Part shown: positions 1 to 4,969 of the stretch, one piece after another
Layout of the letters: each line of letters begins with the position of its first letter
Position numbering within the stretch: the first letter of the stretch is position 1
Source: Ferrovum sp.
GTDB lineage: Bacteria; Pseudomonadota; Gammaproteobacteria; Burkholderiales; Ferrovaceae
Length of the DNA: 5,072 bases
Assembly: GCA_027450105.1 (NCBI GenBank)
Contig: DAIDKJ010000103.1
Span: forward strand, 1-5,072
Reading direction: 5' to 3'
The notes under the pieces: generated by a model
Seen by the model: the letters and a program-made list of their open reading frames with translations, nothing else
What the model was told of the DNA's origin: nothing
The model's database searches: none
Program-made: the position numbers and the translations under genes

Positions 1-480
1 GAATTGCGCTTTGCCGAGTGGCGGGAGTTTGATCTGGAGGAGGGAGCCTGGAATATTCCAGGGCCACGCATGAAGATGCGCGAACCCCACCTTGTTCCGT
101 TAAGTCGCCAAGCCATAGAAATATTGAGGGATCTGCATATCCTGACAGGTCGAGGGCACCTACTGTTTCCCTGTTCTCACACCACGCGACGACCGATATC
201 GAACAACACCCTGAACATGGCGCTGCGTCGCATGGGATACACCAACGAGCAGATGACATCTCATGGGTTCCGAGCCATGGCGCGCACCCTGCTGCATGAA
301 CAACTCAAGATGCAACCCGAAATCATCGAACATCAACTGGCCCACCGCGTCCCCGATGCACTGGGAACCGCCTACAACCGCACCAAGTTCATCAAGGAAC
401 GTCGTGACATGATGCAAACCTGGGCCAACTATCTGGACAAACTCAAGAAGGGGGCTCAGGTCATGAAATTGCGAGCCTAA
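1..480 (+). CDS. Tyrosine recombinase, P4/CP4-57-type integrase, C-terminal part (5' end outside window)
   Basis: This enzyme catalyses site-specific recombination that inserts and excises a genomic island or satellite prophage. Reading frame 1 is open from base 1 and shows 159 residues before TAA. The visible part is the catalytic domain. A beta-hairpin carries RMKMREPH with the probable catalytic Lys at visible residue 25, followed by VPLS typical of P4-like integrases. SHGFR gives the H-x-x-R pair (H88, R91). QLAH supplies the second His (H115), and AYNR holds the nucleophilic Tyr (Y125), ten residues later as expected. The first catalytic Arg and the N-terminal DNA-binding domains lie left of the window. 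The C-terminus looks intact, so this is cut by the window edge and is not obviously a pseudogene. Integrases of this kind usually use a tRNA gene as target, which would lie further left. The family call is firm; the target is inference. Confidence 0.95.
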   Translation, partial: ELRFAEWREFDLEEGAWNIPGPRMKMREPHLVPLSRQAIEILRDLHILTGRGHLLFPCSHTTRRPISNNTLNMALRRMGYTNEQMTSHGFRAMARTLLHEQLKMQPEIIEHQLAHRVPDALGTAYNRTKFIKERRDMMQTWANYLDKLKKGAQVMKLRA

Positions 481-551
481 GCACTGTTTGGAAACGGCCC
501 TGGCATCCCGATCTGACGCTTTTGCCTGATCGTTGCCGAGGAAGCCGTGCC

Positions 552-566
552 GTGGCATCATGCCAC
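552..566. promoter_or_regulatory. Perfect dyad just upstream of the paiB-like start codon
   Basis: GTGGCATCATGCCAC is a perfect inverted repeat with 7-bp arms around one central base. It ends two bases before the ATG at 569. The one-base loop makes it a poor RNA hairpin, so a protein operator is the more natural reading. Position and symmetry suggest control of the paiB-like unit, possibly autoregulation. No matching second copy was noticed elsewhere in the window. It could be chance. Confidence 0.35.
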
Positions 567-568
567 TT

Positions 569-1222
569 ATGTACATTCCCAAACATTTTGACGAACCGAG
601 CATCGATATTCTGCACGAACTGATCCGTGCCAAACCTTTGGCGACCTTGGTAACGCTCACGTCTGAAGGGCTCAACGCCAACCACATTCCTTTGGAACTT
701 TCGACCGATGTCGAACCGTTTGGCGTCTTGCGAGGACATGTCGCCCGTGCCAATCCAATCTGGAGCAACCTCGTCCAGGGGGTGGAAACTCTGGCGATCT
801 TTCATGGCCCGGATACTTACATTACACCCGGTTGGTATCCCACCAAAGCCGAAACGGGCAAGGTCGTGCCAACCTGGAATTATGCGGTTGCCCATGCCTA
901 TGGCGCGTTGCGCATTGTGGATGATGCCGTGTGGCTTCGCACCAATCTCGAAAAGTTGACGCGAAGCCACGAGAGGGCATTTCCTACACCATGGCAGTTG
1001 TCGGATGCTCCACCGGACTTCGTCGAGAAGTTAATAGGCATGGTAATCGGCATCGAAATCGACATCACCCGACTGTACGGGAAATGGAAAGTTAGCCAGA
1101 ACCAACCGCCGCAAAATCAGGCCGGCGTCATCCAGGGGTTGCGTGCGAACGGGGACGCTGCATCGATGGCAATAGCCAACTTGGTGGAAAACTCATCCTC
1201 CCGGAAAAACCCGCAGCCTTGA
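569..1222 (+). CDS. PaiB-family FMN-binding split-barrel protein (putative negative transcriptional regulator)
   Basis: This is a 217-residue protein of the PaiB family (Bacillus PAI 2 protein and proteobacterial homologues), which adopts a flavin-reductase-like split barrel. In Bacillus the family is linked to repression of protease and sporulation genes; the role here is unproven. Family hallmarks run the full length: MYIPKHF at the N-terminus, GLNANHIPLEL (34-44), LRGHVARANPIW (54-65), ITPGWYPTKAE (85-95), GKVVPTWNYAVAHAYG (97-112), and GKWKVSQNQP (171-180) near the C-terminus, then AGVIQGLRANGD. Length is normal and nothing is broken. I chose ATG 569 because the family starts MYIP; in-frame TTG 533 and ATG 560 are upstream alternatives. 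The ribosome site is weak, with GAGGA at 538-542 placed too far for 569. It is followed closely by the DUF418 gene and probably co-transcribed. A perfect dyad lies right before the start. Confidence 0.93.
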   Translation: MYIPKHFDEPSIDILHELIRAKPLATLVTLTSEGLNANHIPLELSTDVEPFGVLRGHVARANPIWSNLVQGVETLAIFHGPDTYITPGWYPTKAETGKVVPTWNYAVAHAYGALRIVDDAVWLRTNLEKLTRSHERAFPTPWQLSDAPPDFVEKLIGMVIGIEIDITRLYGKWKVSQNQPPQNQAGVIQGLRANGDAASMAIANLVENSSSRKNPQP

Positions 1223-1225
1223 AGG
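1221..1225 (+). promoter_or_regulatory. Ribosome binding site deciding the DUF418 start
   Basis: GAAGG lies eight bases upstream of ATG 1234 and overlaps the TGA stop of the paiB-like gene at 1220-1222. This favours ATG 1234 over the in-frame TTG at 1219, and suggests translational coupling between the two genes. Confidence 0.55.
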
Positions 1226-1233
1226 CACAGGGT

Positions 1234-2475
1234 ATGCTGGATTCAGGAAAAGGGCCCTTGCATCCCACCCCATCAGAATGCCAGCAGCAGACCACTGAAC
1301 CGGTGCAAACAGGTCGCGCGCCGGTTGATCCCATGGGCAGTATCGGTGCTATTGATGTATTGCGTGGTCTTGCGCTATTCGGGGTTCTTACCGTTAATCT
1401 CATCACGGGCTTTCGGGTTTCAATCTTCCAACAGTTCCTGGTGCCGCAAGGCCCTGACTCGGCGCTGGATGACGTGGTGAAAATGCTGGTGAATGTGGGT
1501 TTGGAATCAAAAGCGTTCGCATTGTTCTCGTTTCTGTTTGGCGTGGGCTTGGCCATCCAGTTTGAGCGTCTTGCGCGCAACCCCTCTCGTTTACGATGGT
1601 TGATTCGTCGTCTGCTGGTGCTTTTGGGGGTTGGATTGATCCATTTATGCCTCATCTGGAATGGCGACATTCTGACGGAATATGCCCTGCTGGGGCTGGT
1701 TGCGTTGCCATTTCTGTATTTACCCAACAAGGCGCTCGCTGTCGTTTCGTTGGTGGCACTGGGGATTTTTGTCGTTTTTCCACTTGTTCTGCCCGGCAAC
1801 ATTTGGCCGTCGGATGCATGGATTCGACAACACGTTGCCACGGCAACGAACGTTTATTCCTCGGGGAGTTACGCTCAAATCATCCAATTCAGCCTTGGGG
1901 AAATTCCGGACTTGCTCCCGTTGCATGGCTACGTAGCCCCTCGAACCGTAGCGCTGTTCTTGTTGGGGGCCCTTGCATGGCGGACAGGTCTGCTCGCCTA
2001 TCCACAGCGCCACCGCCATACGCTGCTTGGGGTAGCCATGGTGGGTCTGGTATTCGGTTTACCCCTGTCGCTTCTTCAATCACCAAACCCCATTTCGCCT
2101 TGGTTTTCATGGGCACCTCTCATTTCCATACTGATGTTACTGGGGCCCATCGTGCTTTCGCTGGGTTATGGGGCTACGGTGATTGCTGCGGTGACTTTTT
2201 CTCGTCTTGGCTCCTTGCTTCGTTTGTTTGGGCCTCTTGGGCGCATGGCATTGACCAACTATCTGATGCAGTCGGTAATCTTTGGCTGGATATTCTTCGG
2301 ATATGGACTGGGGTACTTCGACCGAATGAGCGCCGCGCATGCGATGGTGCTCGGACTGGGAGTCTATGCCGCGCAGATTATTTTCAGCCGATGGTGGCTC
2401 AAACGCTTTCGTTTTGGCCCCATGGAGTGGTTATGGCGGACATTGATGTATGGCGTTCGTCAACCATGGACATAG
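1234..2475 (+). CDS. DUF418 / YeiB-family multi-pass inner membrane protein
   Basis: This is a 413-residue membrane protein resembling E. coli YeiB, with the DUF418 region at its C-terminus. The biochemical function of the family is not established; some members are suspected transporters. Visible marks are IDVLRG then a hydrophobic helix (40-54), FSFLFGVGLAIQ (98-109), the WNGDIL motif (142-147) after a helix, and several more hydrophobic segments (about 148-187, 236-253, 265-281, 294-322). The C-terminal DUF418 signature follows: GRMALTNYLMQS (336-347), a helix pair, and FGPMEWLWR (394-402). Residues 1-33 are polar and probably disordered, so a later start at ATG 1333 (MGSIG) would also give a complete family domain. 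ATG 1234 is preferred because GAAGG sits eight bases upstream. The gap to the paiB-like stop is 11 bases, so the two form one transcription unit. No clear terminator follows. Family call firm, function unknown. Confidence 0.92.
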   Translation: MLDSGKGPLHPTPSECQQQTTEPVQTGRAPVDPMGSIGAIDVLRGLALFGVLTVNLITGFRVSIFQQFLVPQGPDSALDDVVKMLVNVGLESKAFALFSFLFGVGLAIQFERLARNPSRLRWLIRRLLVLLGVGLIHLCLIWNGDILTEYALLGLVALPFLYLPNKALAVVSLVALGIFVVFPLVLPGNIWPSDAWIRQHVATATNVYSSGSYAQIIQFSLGEIPDLLPLHGYVAPRTVALFLLGALAWRTGLLAYPQRHRHTLLGVAMVGLVFGLPLSLLQSPNPISPWFSWAPLISILMLLGPIVLSLGYGATVIAAVTFSRLGSLLRLFGPLGRMALTNYLMQSVIFGWIFFGYGLGYFDRMSAAHAMVLGLGVYAAQIIFSRWWLKRFRFGPMEWLWRTLMYGVRQPWT

Positions 2476-2593
2476 GTTCTCGACCAGCCCGGTGCGGTCC
2501 TTGCTATGGTACAGCCTTAACCAATGTGCCGAGTTGCTTCGGGTGTTAAGCGTCACTCCCAAATTACGCCCTCATGAAACGCCATACCACTCC

Positions 2594-2624
2594 GAATGAG
2601 CCATGTTGGCTGCATTCATGAATG
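2594..2624. promoter_or_regulatory. Alternative hairpins / palindrome upstream of the AlpA gene
   Basis: GAATGAGCCA (2594-2603) pairs with TGGCT and CATTC (2607-2611, 2613-2617) around a TGT loop, with one bulged G at 2612, giving ten base pairs. The right arm CATTC is also the left half of the palindrome CATTCATGAATG (2613-2624). CATTC could therefore pair with either flanking GAATG, but not both. The element ends five bases before the GGGAGG ribosome site of the AlpA gene. It may be an operator or an RNA switch; neither role is shown by sequence alone. The rest of the 2476-2639 gap shows no clear terminator or promoter. Confidence 0.4.
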
Positions 2625-2628
2625 GCAT

Positions 2629-2634
2629 GGGAGG
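2629..2634 (+). promoter_or_regulatory. Strong ribosome binding site deciding the AlpA start
   Basis: GGGAGG lies five bases before ATG 2640. It selects 2640 over the in-frame ATG at 2622, which has no such site. Confidence 0.7.
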
Positions 2635-2639
2635 TGGTT

Positions 2640-2873
2640 ATGTGGCAAGACGGTGGGGTGGGACCGGTAAATTCCGGGGTGGTCAAGAGCGTTCGCATCG
2701 TGCGTCTCAAGGAAGTGGTGAGACGCACGGGCGTATCCCGTTCGAGGTTGTATGAGTTGATGAAGGCCGGACTGTTTCCGCAGCGGTTGAAGCTGGGGCT
2801 GCGGGCCGTCGGCTGGCTTGAATCCGATGTGGAAGCCTGGATTCAGGCACGGATTCCCTTGCATAGGGCATGA
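2640..2873 (+). CDS. AlpA-family DNA-binding regulator / excisionase-like protein
   Basis: This is a small (77-residue) winged helix-turn-helix protein of the phage AlpA type. In CP4-57 AlpA raises integrase expression and so promotes excision of the element; related small proteins act as excisionases. The core shows IVRLKEVVRRTGVSRSRLYELMKAGLFPQ (20-48), with the HTH around KEVVRRTGVSRSRLYELMKAG, then a wing (RLKLGLRAVGW) and SDVEAWIQ (62-69), the standard end of the domain. Residues 1-17 are a slightly long polar lead. Start ATG 2640 is chosen by GGGAGG five bases upstream. It shares strand with the integrase but is separated from it by about 2.1 kb of cargo. It probably acts on the integrase promoter outside the window; that is inferred from the family. 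A perfect hairpin follows seven bases after the stop. Confidence 0.88.
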   Translation: MWQDGGVGPVNSGVVKSVRIVRLKEVVRRTGVSRSRLYELMKAGLFPQRLKLGLRAVGWLESDVEAWIQARIPLHRA

Positions 2874-2879
2874 GTATAA

Positions 2880-2901
2880 GGGCCCCGGTGATCCGGGGCC
2901 C
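2880..2901. terminator. Perfect 9-bp GC hairpin between convergent genes
   Basis: GGGCCCCGG (2880-2888) and CCGGGGCCC (2893-2901) form a perfect nine-pair stem with a four-base loop. It sits between the AlpA stop (2873, + strand) and the small membrane ORF stop (2918, - strand). It could end transcription from both sides. Neither side has a long T run: + reads GATGGTTTG and - reads TTATACT after the stem. It may therefore work as a weak bidirectional terminator or as an RNA 3' end stabiliser. Confidence 0.6.
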
Positions 2902-2917
2902 GATGGTTTGCAGCAGT

Positions 2918-3085
2918 TCAGTCGTCAGGTGGCTGGTTCATCCTGTGCGGACAGGCTTTGTAACTACAGCCAACACGCTGGCGTTCTCGCTTGTGACGGG
3001 CCGTGACGTTTCGCAAATAGATATAAAGGCCTGTCACGCCGCCGATCATGATGACAGTGCCGAATAAGGCAGGTTCAATGGTCAT
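2918..3085 (-). CDS. Small single-span membrane protein, 55 residues, unknown function
   Basis: The short ORF starts at ATG 3085 with an excellent ribosome site: AAGGGAG at 3092-3098 with a six-base gap. The product begins MTIEPALFGTVIMIGG, followed by VTGLYIYL, giving one membrane helix at about residues 5-24. After it comes a very basic stretch (RNVTARHKRERQR, 25-37) and a polar tail with two Cys (about positions 40 and 45). The charge pattern predicts the C-terminus inside the cell. I do not recognise the family. It is convergent with the AlpA gene and on the same strand as the 237-residue gene, but a terminator at 3204-3229 separates them. An extended -10 just upstream suggests its own promoter. 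Roles such as a toxin, holin-like peptide or membrane anchor are possible but not shown. The start signals make it likely to be translated. Confidence 0.6.
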   Translation of the reverse strand: MTIEPALFGTVIMIGGVTGLYIYLRNVTARHKRERQRVGCSYKACPHRMNQPPDD

Positions 3086-3113
3086 GATTCACTCCCTTCG
3101 GTTGCTTGTGGTC

Positions 3114-3145
3114 AGTGTAGCAAATATGCGTCGAAATGTGATCAA
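3114..3145 (-). promoter_or_regulatory. Probable promoter of the small membrane ORF
   Basis: Read on the - strand, TGCTACACT (3122-3114) is an extended -10 element. TTGATC (3145-3140) could be a -35, but the 20-base spacer is long, so the TG extension would carry most of the strength. Transcription would start near 3107, leaving a leader of about 20 bases with the ribosome site. The direct repeat TCACATT occurs twice nearby on the same strand with a 19-base period and could be a regulator site. Confidence 0.4.
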
Positions 3146-3203
3146 TATCTTTGAATGTGACGCTAACGTCTGTTCTGGTGTCCGTATTGAACGCCAGGAT
3201 GAA

Positions 3204-3229
3204 CAAAAAGAACCCCCGTTGCCGGGGGT
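3204..3229 (-). terminator. Intrinsic terminator after the 237-residue gene
   Basis: On the - strand ACCCCCG (3229-3223), loop GCAA, and CGGGGGT (3218-3212) form a perfect seven-pair stem, followed by TCTTTTTG. It lies about 35 bases after the stop codon of the 3265-3978 gene and before the promoter of the small membrane ORF, so the two are probably separate transcripts. Confidence 0.82.
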
Positions 3230-3264
3230 GAAGGGAATGACGCGGTTATTCGAATGCCCCTGCG

Positions 3265-3978
3265 TCAGGGGTGAACCGTGCCGGAAAGGCGAGCAGTGTG
3301 GCGTTGTCGCCTAATGACCTGCCGCACACTCTGGCATTGGAGGGGCAAGCGCCGCACATAACCCAACCGCGTGGGCGGCTGTGGGGCAATCTTCGTCAAA
3401 CTCGCGCGTTTGACCTCACCGCGATACAACGTGGCCAACTTGCCGACTTGTACCCGGCAACCGTGGAAGCCCGGTGTCTTGTAAAGTTCGACCAACACGC
3501 CCAACATCCTGTAAGGCTCCCTGGAGCGCACCGCATCGATAATGGTCTGCCGCCAGTATTCATAGCGCTCATGGGTCATGCCCCATGTCCGCGCAGGCTT
3601 GTTTTGGGTCTTTCGTGTCATCTGCGTCAGACGACAGCCAAACACCACCATCTGTTCGGTTGGCACCAGTCGCTCATGCATGGCGTCCATGCAATCCCCC
3701 CGTTGCACCAGCATCCACCAGTACACCTCGGCGTCCTTCTGGTACAGGATCATCACGACATTCCCAAGGCCGGCGCGTTTGCGCCGTGAACGTGCATGCT
3801 TGTCATGCCAAATGGGATACTTGAGGGTCATCTTGCGAACGAATCCTTCCAGTTTATCCAGGGGAAGTATCCCTGAGACATACTGGTCGTATCCATGCTG
3901 GACATAATCCAGAATCTGTTGCAGCACACCAGCCTGATTTTGCAGAATGATCGGACGATCGGTGGGGGATTTGTTCAT
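3265..3978 (-). CDS. Basic protein of unknown family, 237 residues, mobile-element associated
   Basis: Start ATG 3978 has AGAGGG (3990-3985) six bases upstream. Earlier in-frame TTG 4023 lies inside a hairpin and is less likely. The product is soluble-looking: no signal peptide or membrane helix. Visible regions are a Gln-rich helix (about 12-34), a very basic stretch KHARSRRKRAG (60-70), a probable beta/alpha core (GNVVMILYQKDAEVYWWMLVQRGD, 72-95), a Met/Arg-rich segment with RLTQMTRKTQNKPARTWGMTHERYEYWRQTI (116-146), then MLGVLVELYKTPGFHGCRVQVGKLATLYRG (158-187) and an Arg-rich tail. The basic nature suggests nucleic-acid binding. I see no HUH, Walker or HNH motif. A terminator follows 35 bases after the stop, and a 15-bp hairpin sits immediately upstream of the ribosome site. 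Upstream on the same strand lies a candidate large RNA, so RNA binding or element replication are reasonable guesses. Real gene likely; function unknown. Confidence 0.72.
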   Translation of the reverse strand: MNKSPTDRPIILQNQAGVLQQILDYVQHGYDQYVSGILPLDKLEGFVRKMTLKYPIWHDKHARSRRKRAGLGNVVMILYQKDAEVYWWMLVQRGDCMDAMHERLVPTEQMVVFGCRLTQMTRKTQNKPARTWGMTHERYEYWRQTIIDAVRSREPYRMLGVLVELYKTPGFHGCRVQVGKLATLYRGEVKRASLTKIAPQPPTRLGYVRRLPLQCQSVRQVIRRQRHTARLSGTVHP

Positions 3979-3990
3979 GGCGAGCCCTCT

Positions 3991-4045
3991 TGGGTGGAAA
4001 AAGCCCAACGCCCTGCTGTTCAAGGCGTTCGGCTTTTTCCACCCA
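3991..4045. repeat. Long inverted repeat next to the ribosome site of the 237-residue gene
   Basis: The 15-bp arm TGGGTGGAAAAAGCC (3991-4005) is repeated perfectly inverted at 4031-4045. After one C/C mismatch the stem continues with AACGCC/GGCGTT (4007-4012 and 4024-4029), around an 11-base loop (4013-4023). In the - strand transcript the structure ends directly at the AGAGGG ribosome site (3990-3985). It could be a translation or mRNA-stability element, an attenuator, or, as DNA, a cruciform used in replication or recombination. No T run follows in either direction, which argues against a simple terminator. Confidence 0.75.
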
Positions 4046-4130
4046 CCAAGGCGTCCATAATCCGGTCATCGTGGCCTTACGGCCCCGTTCATCGGTATAT
4101 GGCGCTACGAGACGTTGCAAGTGGACATAA

Positions 4131-4157
4131 TCTGGAAGTTTTTCCAGAAATTTTTTT
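4131..4157 (+). terminator. Terminator-like hairpin with T run on the + strand
   Basis: TCTGGAA (4131-4137), loop GTTT, TTCCAGA (4142-4148) form a seven-pair stem, followed by AA and seven T (4151-4157). The stem has only three G-C pairs, so it would be weak. It would stop + strand transcripts running from the left into the candidate RNA region, that is, antisense reads. Confidence 0.4.
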
Positions 4158-4244
4158 GTGCCGGGAATTTCCGCTGCTTTTTCCAGAGACCAACCCGGTG
4201 ACAGATGCCGGTCAGCGATGGCGGCTCTGCCGCCAGGGCGAGGT

Positions 4245-4269
4245 GCCCCGAGCCCCGAGCGCTGCCCCG
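4245..4269. repeat. Three short GCCCCG repeats
   Basis: GCCCCG occurs at 4245-4250, 4252-4257 and 4264-4269, with starts 7 and 12 bases apart. Clustered short repeats next to hairpins and upstream of a basic protein gene can mark an origin, but the repeats are short and the stretch is GC-rich, so chance is a real alternative. Confidence 0.3.
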
Positions 4270-4378
4270 CTGGTGAAATAGGCGCGAGTCGCACGGTGGT
4301 GGATCAGCGGCATATCGGGCGCGGCTCTTAGGGGCCCCGCGCCGACCGCGGGGAGCGCCCATGCCGCGTCGCACCCAT

Positions 4379-4407
4379 AAAAAAACCGCCCCCACGAAGG
4401 AGGGCGG
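4379..4407 (-). terminator. Intrinsic terminator ending the candidate structured RNA
   Basis: On the - strand CCGCCC (4407-4402) pairs with GGGCGG (4391-4386), extended by a U-G wobble (4401/4392) and a C-G pair, with the loop centred on UUCG. Seven T follow without a gap (4385-4379). The T run and the wobble both fit only the - strand. No protein gene lies directly upstream on that strand, which points to a non-coding transcript. Confidence 0.85.
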
Positions 4408-4589
4408 CTGTGCTGCCGGCAATGGGCAAAACCCATCACCATGATGGACTCTGACGAGTCCCCTACCTGGAGGCTTGAAAGCCCCACTTCAATGATCGTC
4501 CCAAAGGCCGAACGGTCATCAACGCATCCAATCAGGGCCTACGGCTTATCCCTGACCAGCCACCTTCTGGTCGTGGTCACATCCCCATT

Positions 4590-4667
4590 GCTCCGATAGT
4601 CGGGAGATGGTTGTTGGGTTGCTGTGACATCTGTGGATTGCCAATCCACCCTCCTTGCTATCGGAGC
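4590..4667 (-). other. Nested stem domain inside the candidate RNA
   Basis: GCTCCGATAG (4590-4599) and CTATCGGAGC (4658-4667) are perfect ten-pair partners 58 bases apart. Inside them GGAG (4603-4606) can pair with CTCC (4651-4654), and next to that GTGGATT (4633-4639) pairs with AATCCAC (4643-4649) over a three-base loop. This nested order is what a folded RNA domain gives and is hard to get by chance. Confidence 0.65.
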
Positions 4668-4759
4668 GTCACGGTCATAACGAGCCACATAGGGGTTATT
4701 ACTCAACAGCGTTCATGAAGAACGCTATCCCCATCCATCGCCTTTGGATTACAGCCACC

Positions 4760-4969
4760 GGTGCCACCCGGTCTTCATGAGGCTGCCACACCCCATGTCC
4801 TTATCCAACGCCGCCCTGTCACGGGCCTTCCTCACACAGTTTTGACTGCCCCCGGCTTTCGATTCATGAACATCCAGCGAGTCTGTCCATAAAACCTGAT
4901 CCCAACCGATCATTCCGGTCTGACACTACTTGCCAGGTCTCCCACGCATGGCCTAGACAGGTGCCACCC
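4760..4969. repeat. GGTGCCACCC repeated exactly 200 bases apart within two stems
   Basis: The ten-base word is at 4760-4769 and 4960-4969. Each copy forms the loop and upper stem of a separate hairpin (4757-4772 and 4956-4973) whose lower arms differ in sequence. On the - strand both loops read GUGGCA. The same loop on different stems suggests a functional contact motif in the RNA. Confidence 0.6.

Larger units (their letters stand above)
4046..4378. other. Hairpin-rich, partly very GC-rich stretch without a convincing gene
   Basis: This 333-base stretch lies between the candidate RNA terminator and the leader hairpin of the 237-residue gene. It holds an A/T-rich half (4130-4185) with the 10-mer TTTTTCCAGA twice (4139-4148 and 4178-4187). 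The other half (4219-4360) is GC-rich and full of short perfect stems: TGGCGGC/GCCGCCA (4219-4225, 4229-4235), CCCCGCG/CGCGGGG (4335-4341, 4347-4353), and an outer GGGCGC/GCGCCC (4317-4322, 4355-4360). Open frames cross it on both strands, but none has a good start with a ribosome site and they overlap the next gene deeply. A promoter for the 237-residue gene should lie here; TTGCAA on the - strand near 4116 is a possible -35 without a convincing -10. An origin or regulatory region is possible. Confidence 0.5.

Noticed and set aside
160..970. Long - strand frames opposite the integrase and paiB-like genes
   Set aside because: They are shadows of two well-supported + strand genes and show no family features.
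1128..1841. Long - strand frame opposite the DUF418 gene
   Set aside because: Low-complexity polar translation antisense to a clear membrane protein gene.
1596..2549. Long + strand frame within the DUF418 gene
   Set aside because: Alternative frame of a recognised protein; its composition is unlike a real protein.
3271..3789. + strand frame opposite the 237-residue gene
   Set aside because: The - strand gene has the ribosome site, a downstream terminator and a better-looking product.
3895..4281. Open + strand frame of 128 codons
   Set aside because: No ribosome site or recognisable domain. It runs antisense to the 237-residue gene and through the inverted repeat.
3854..4294. Open - strand frame of 146 codons upstream of and overlapping the 237-residue gene
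   Set aside because: It looks partly protein-like (a segment around KFLEKLPDYVHLQRL) but has only a GTG start without a clear ribosome site, crosses the 15-bp hairpin, and overlaps the next gene by about 125 bases. A decayed gene cannot be fully excluded.
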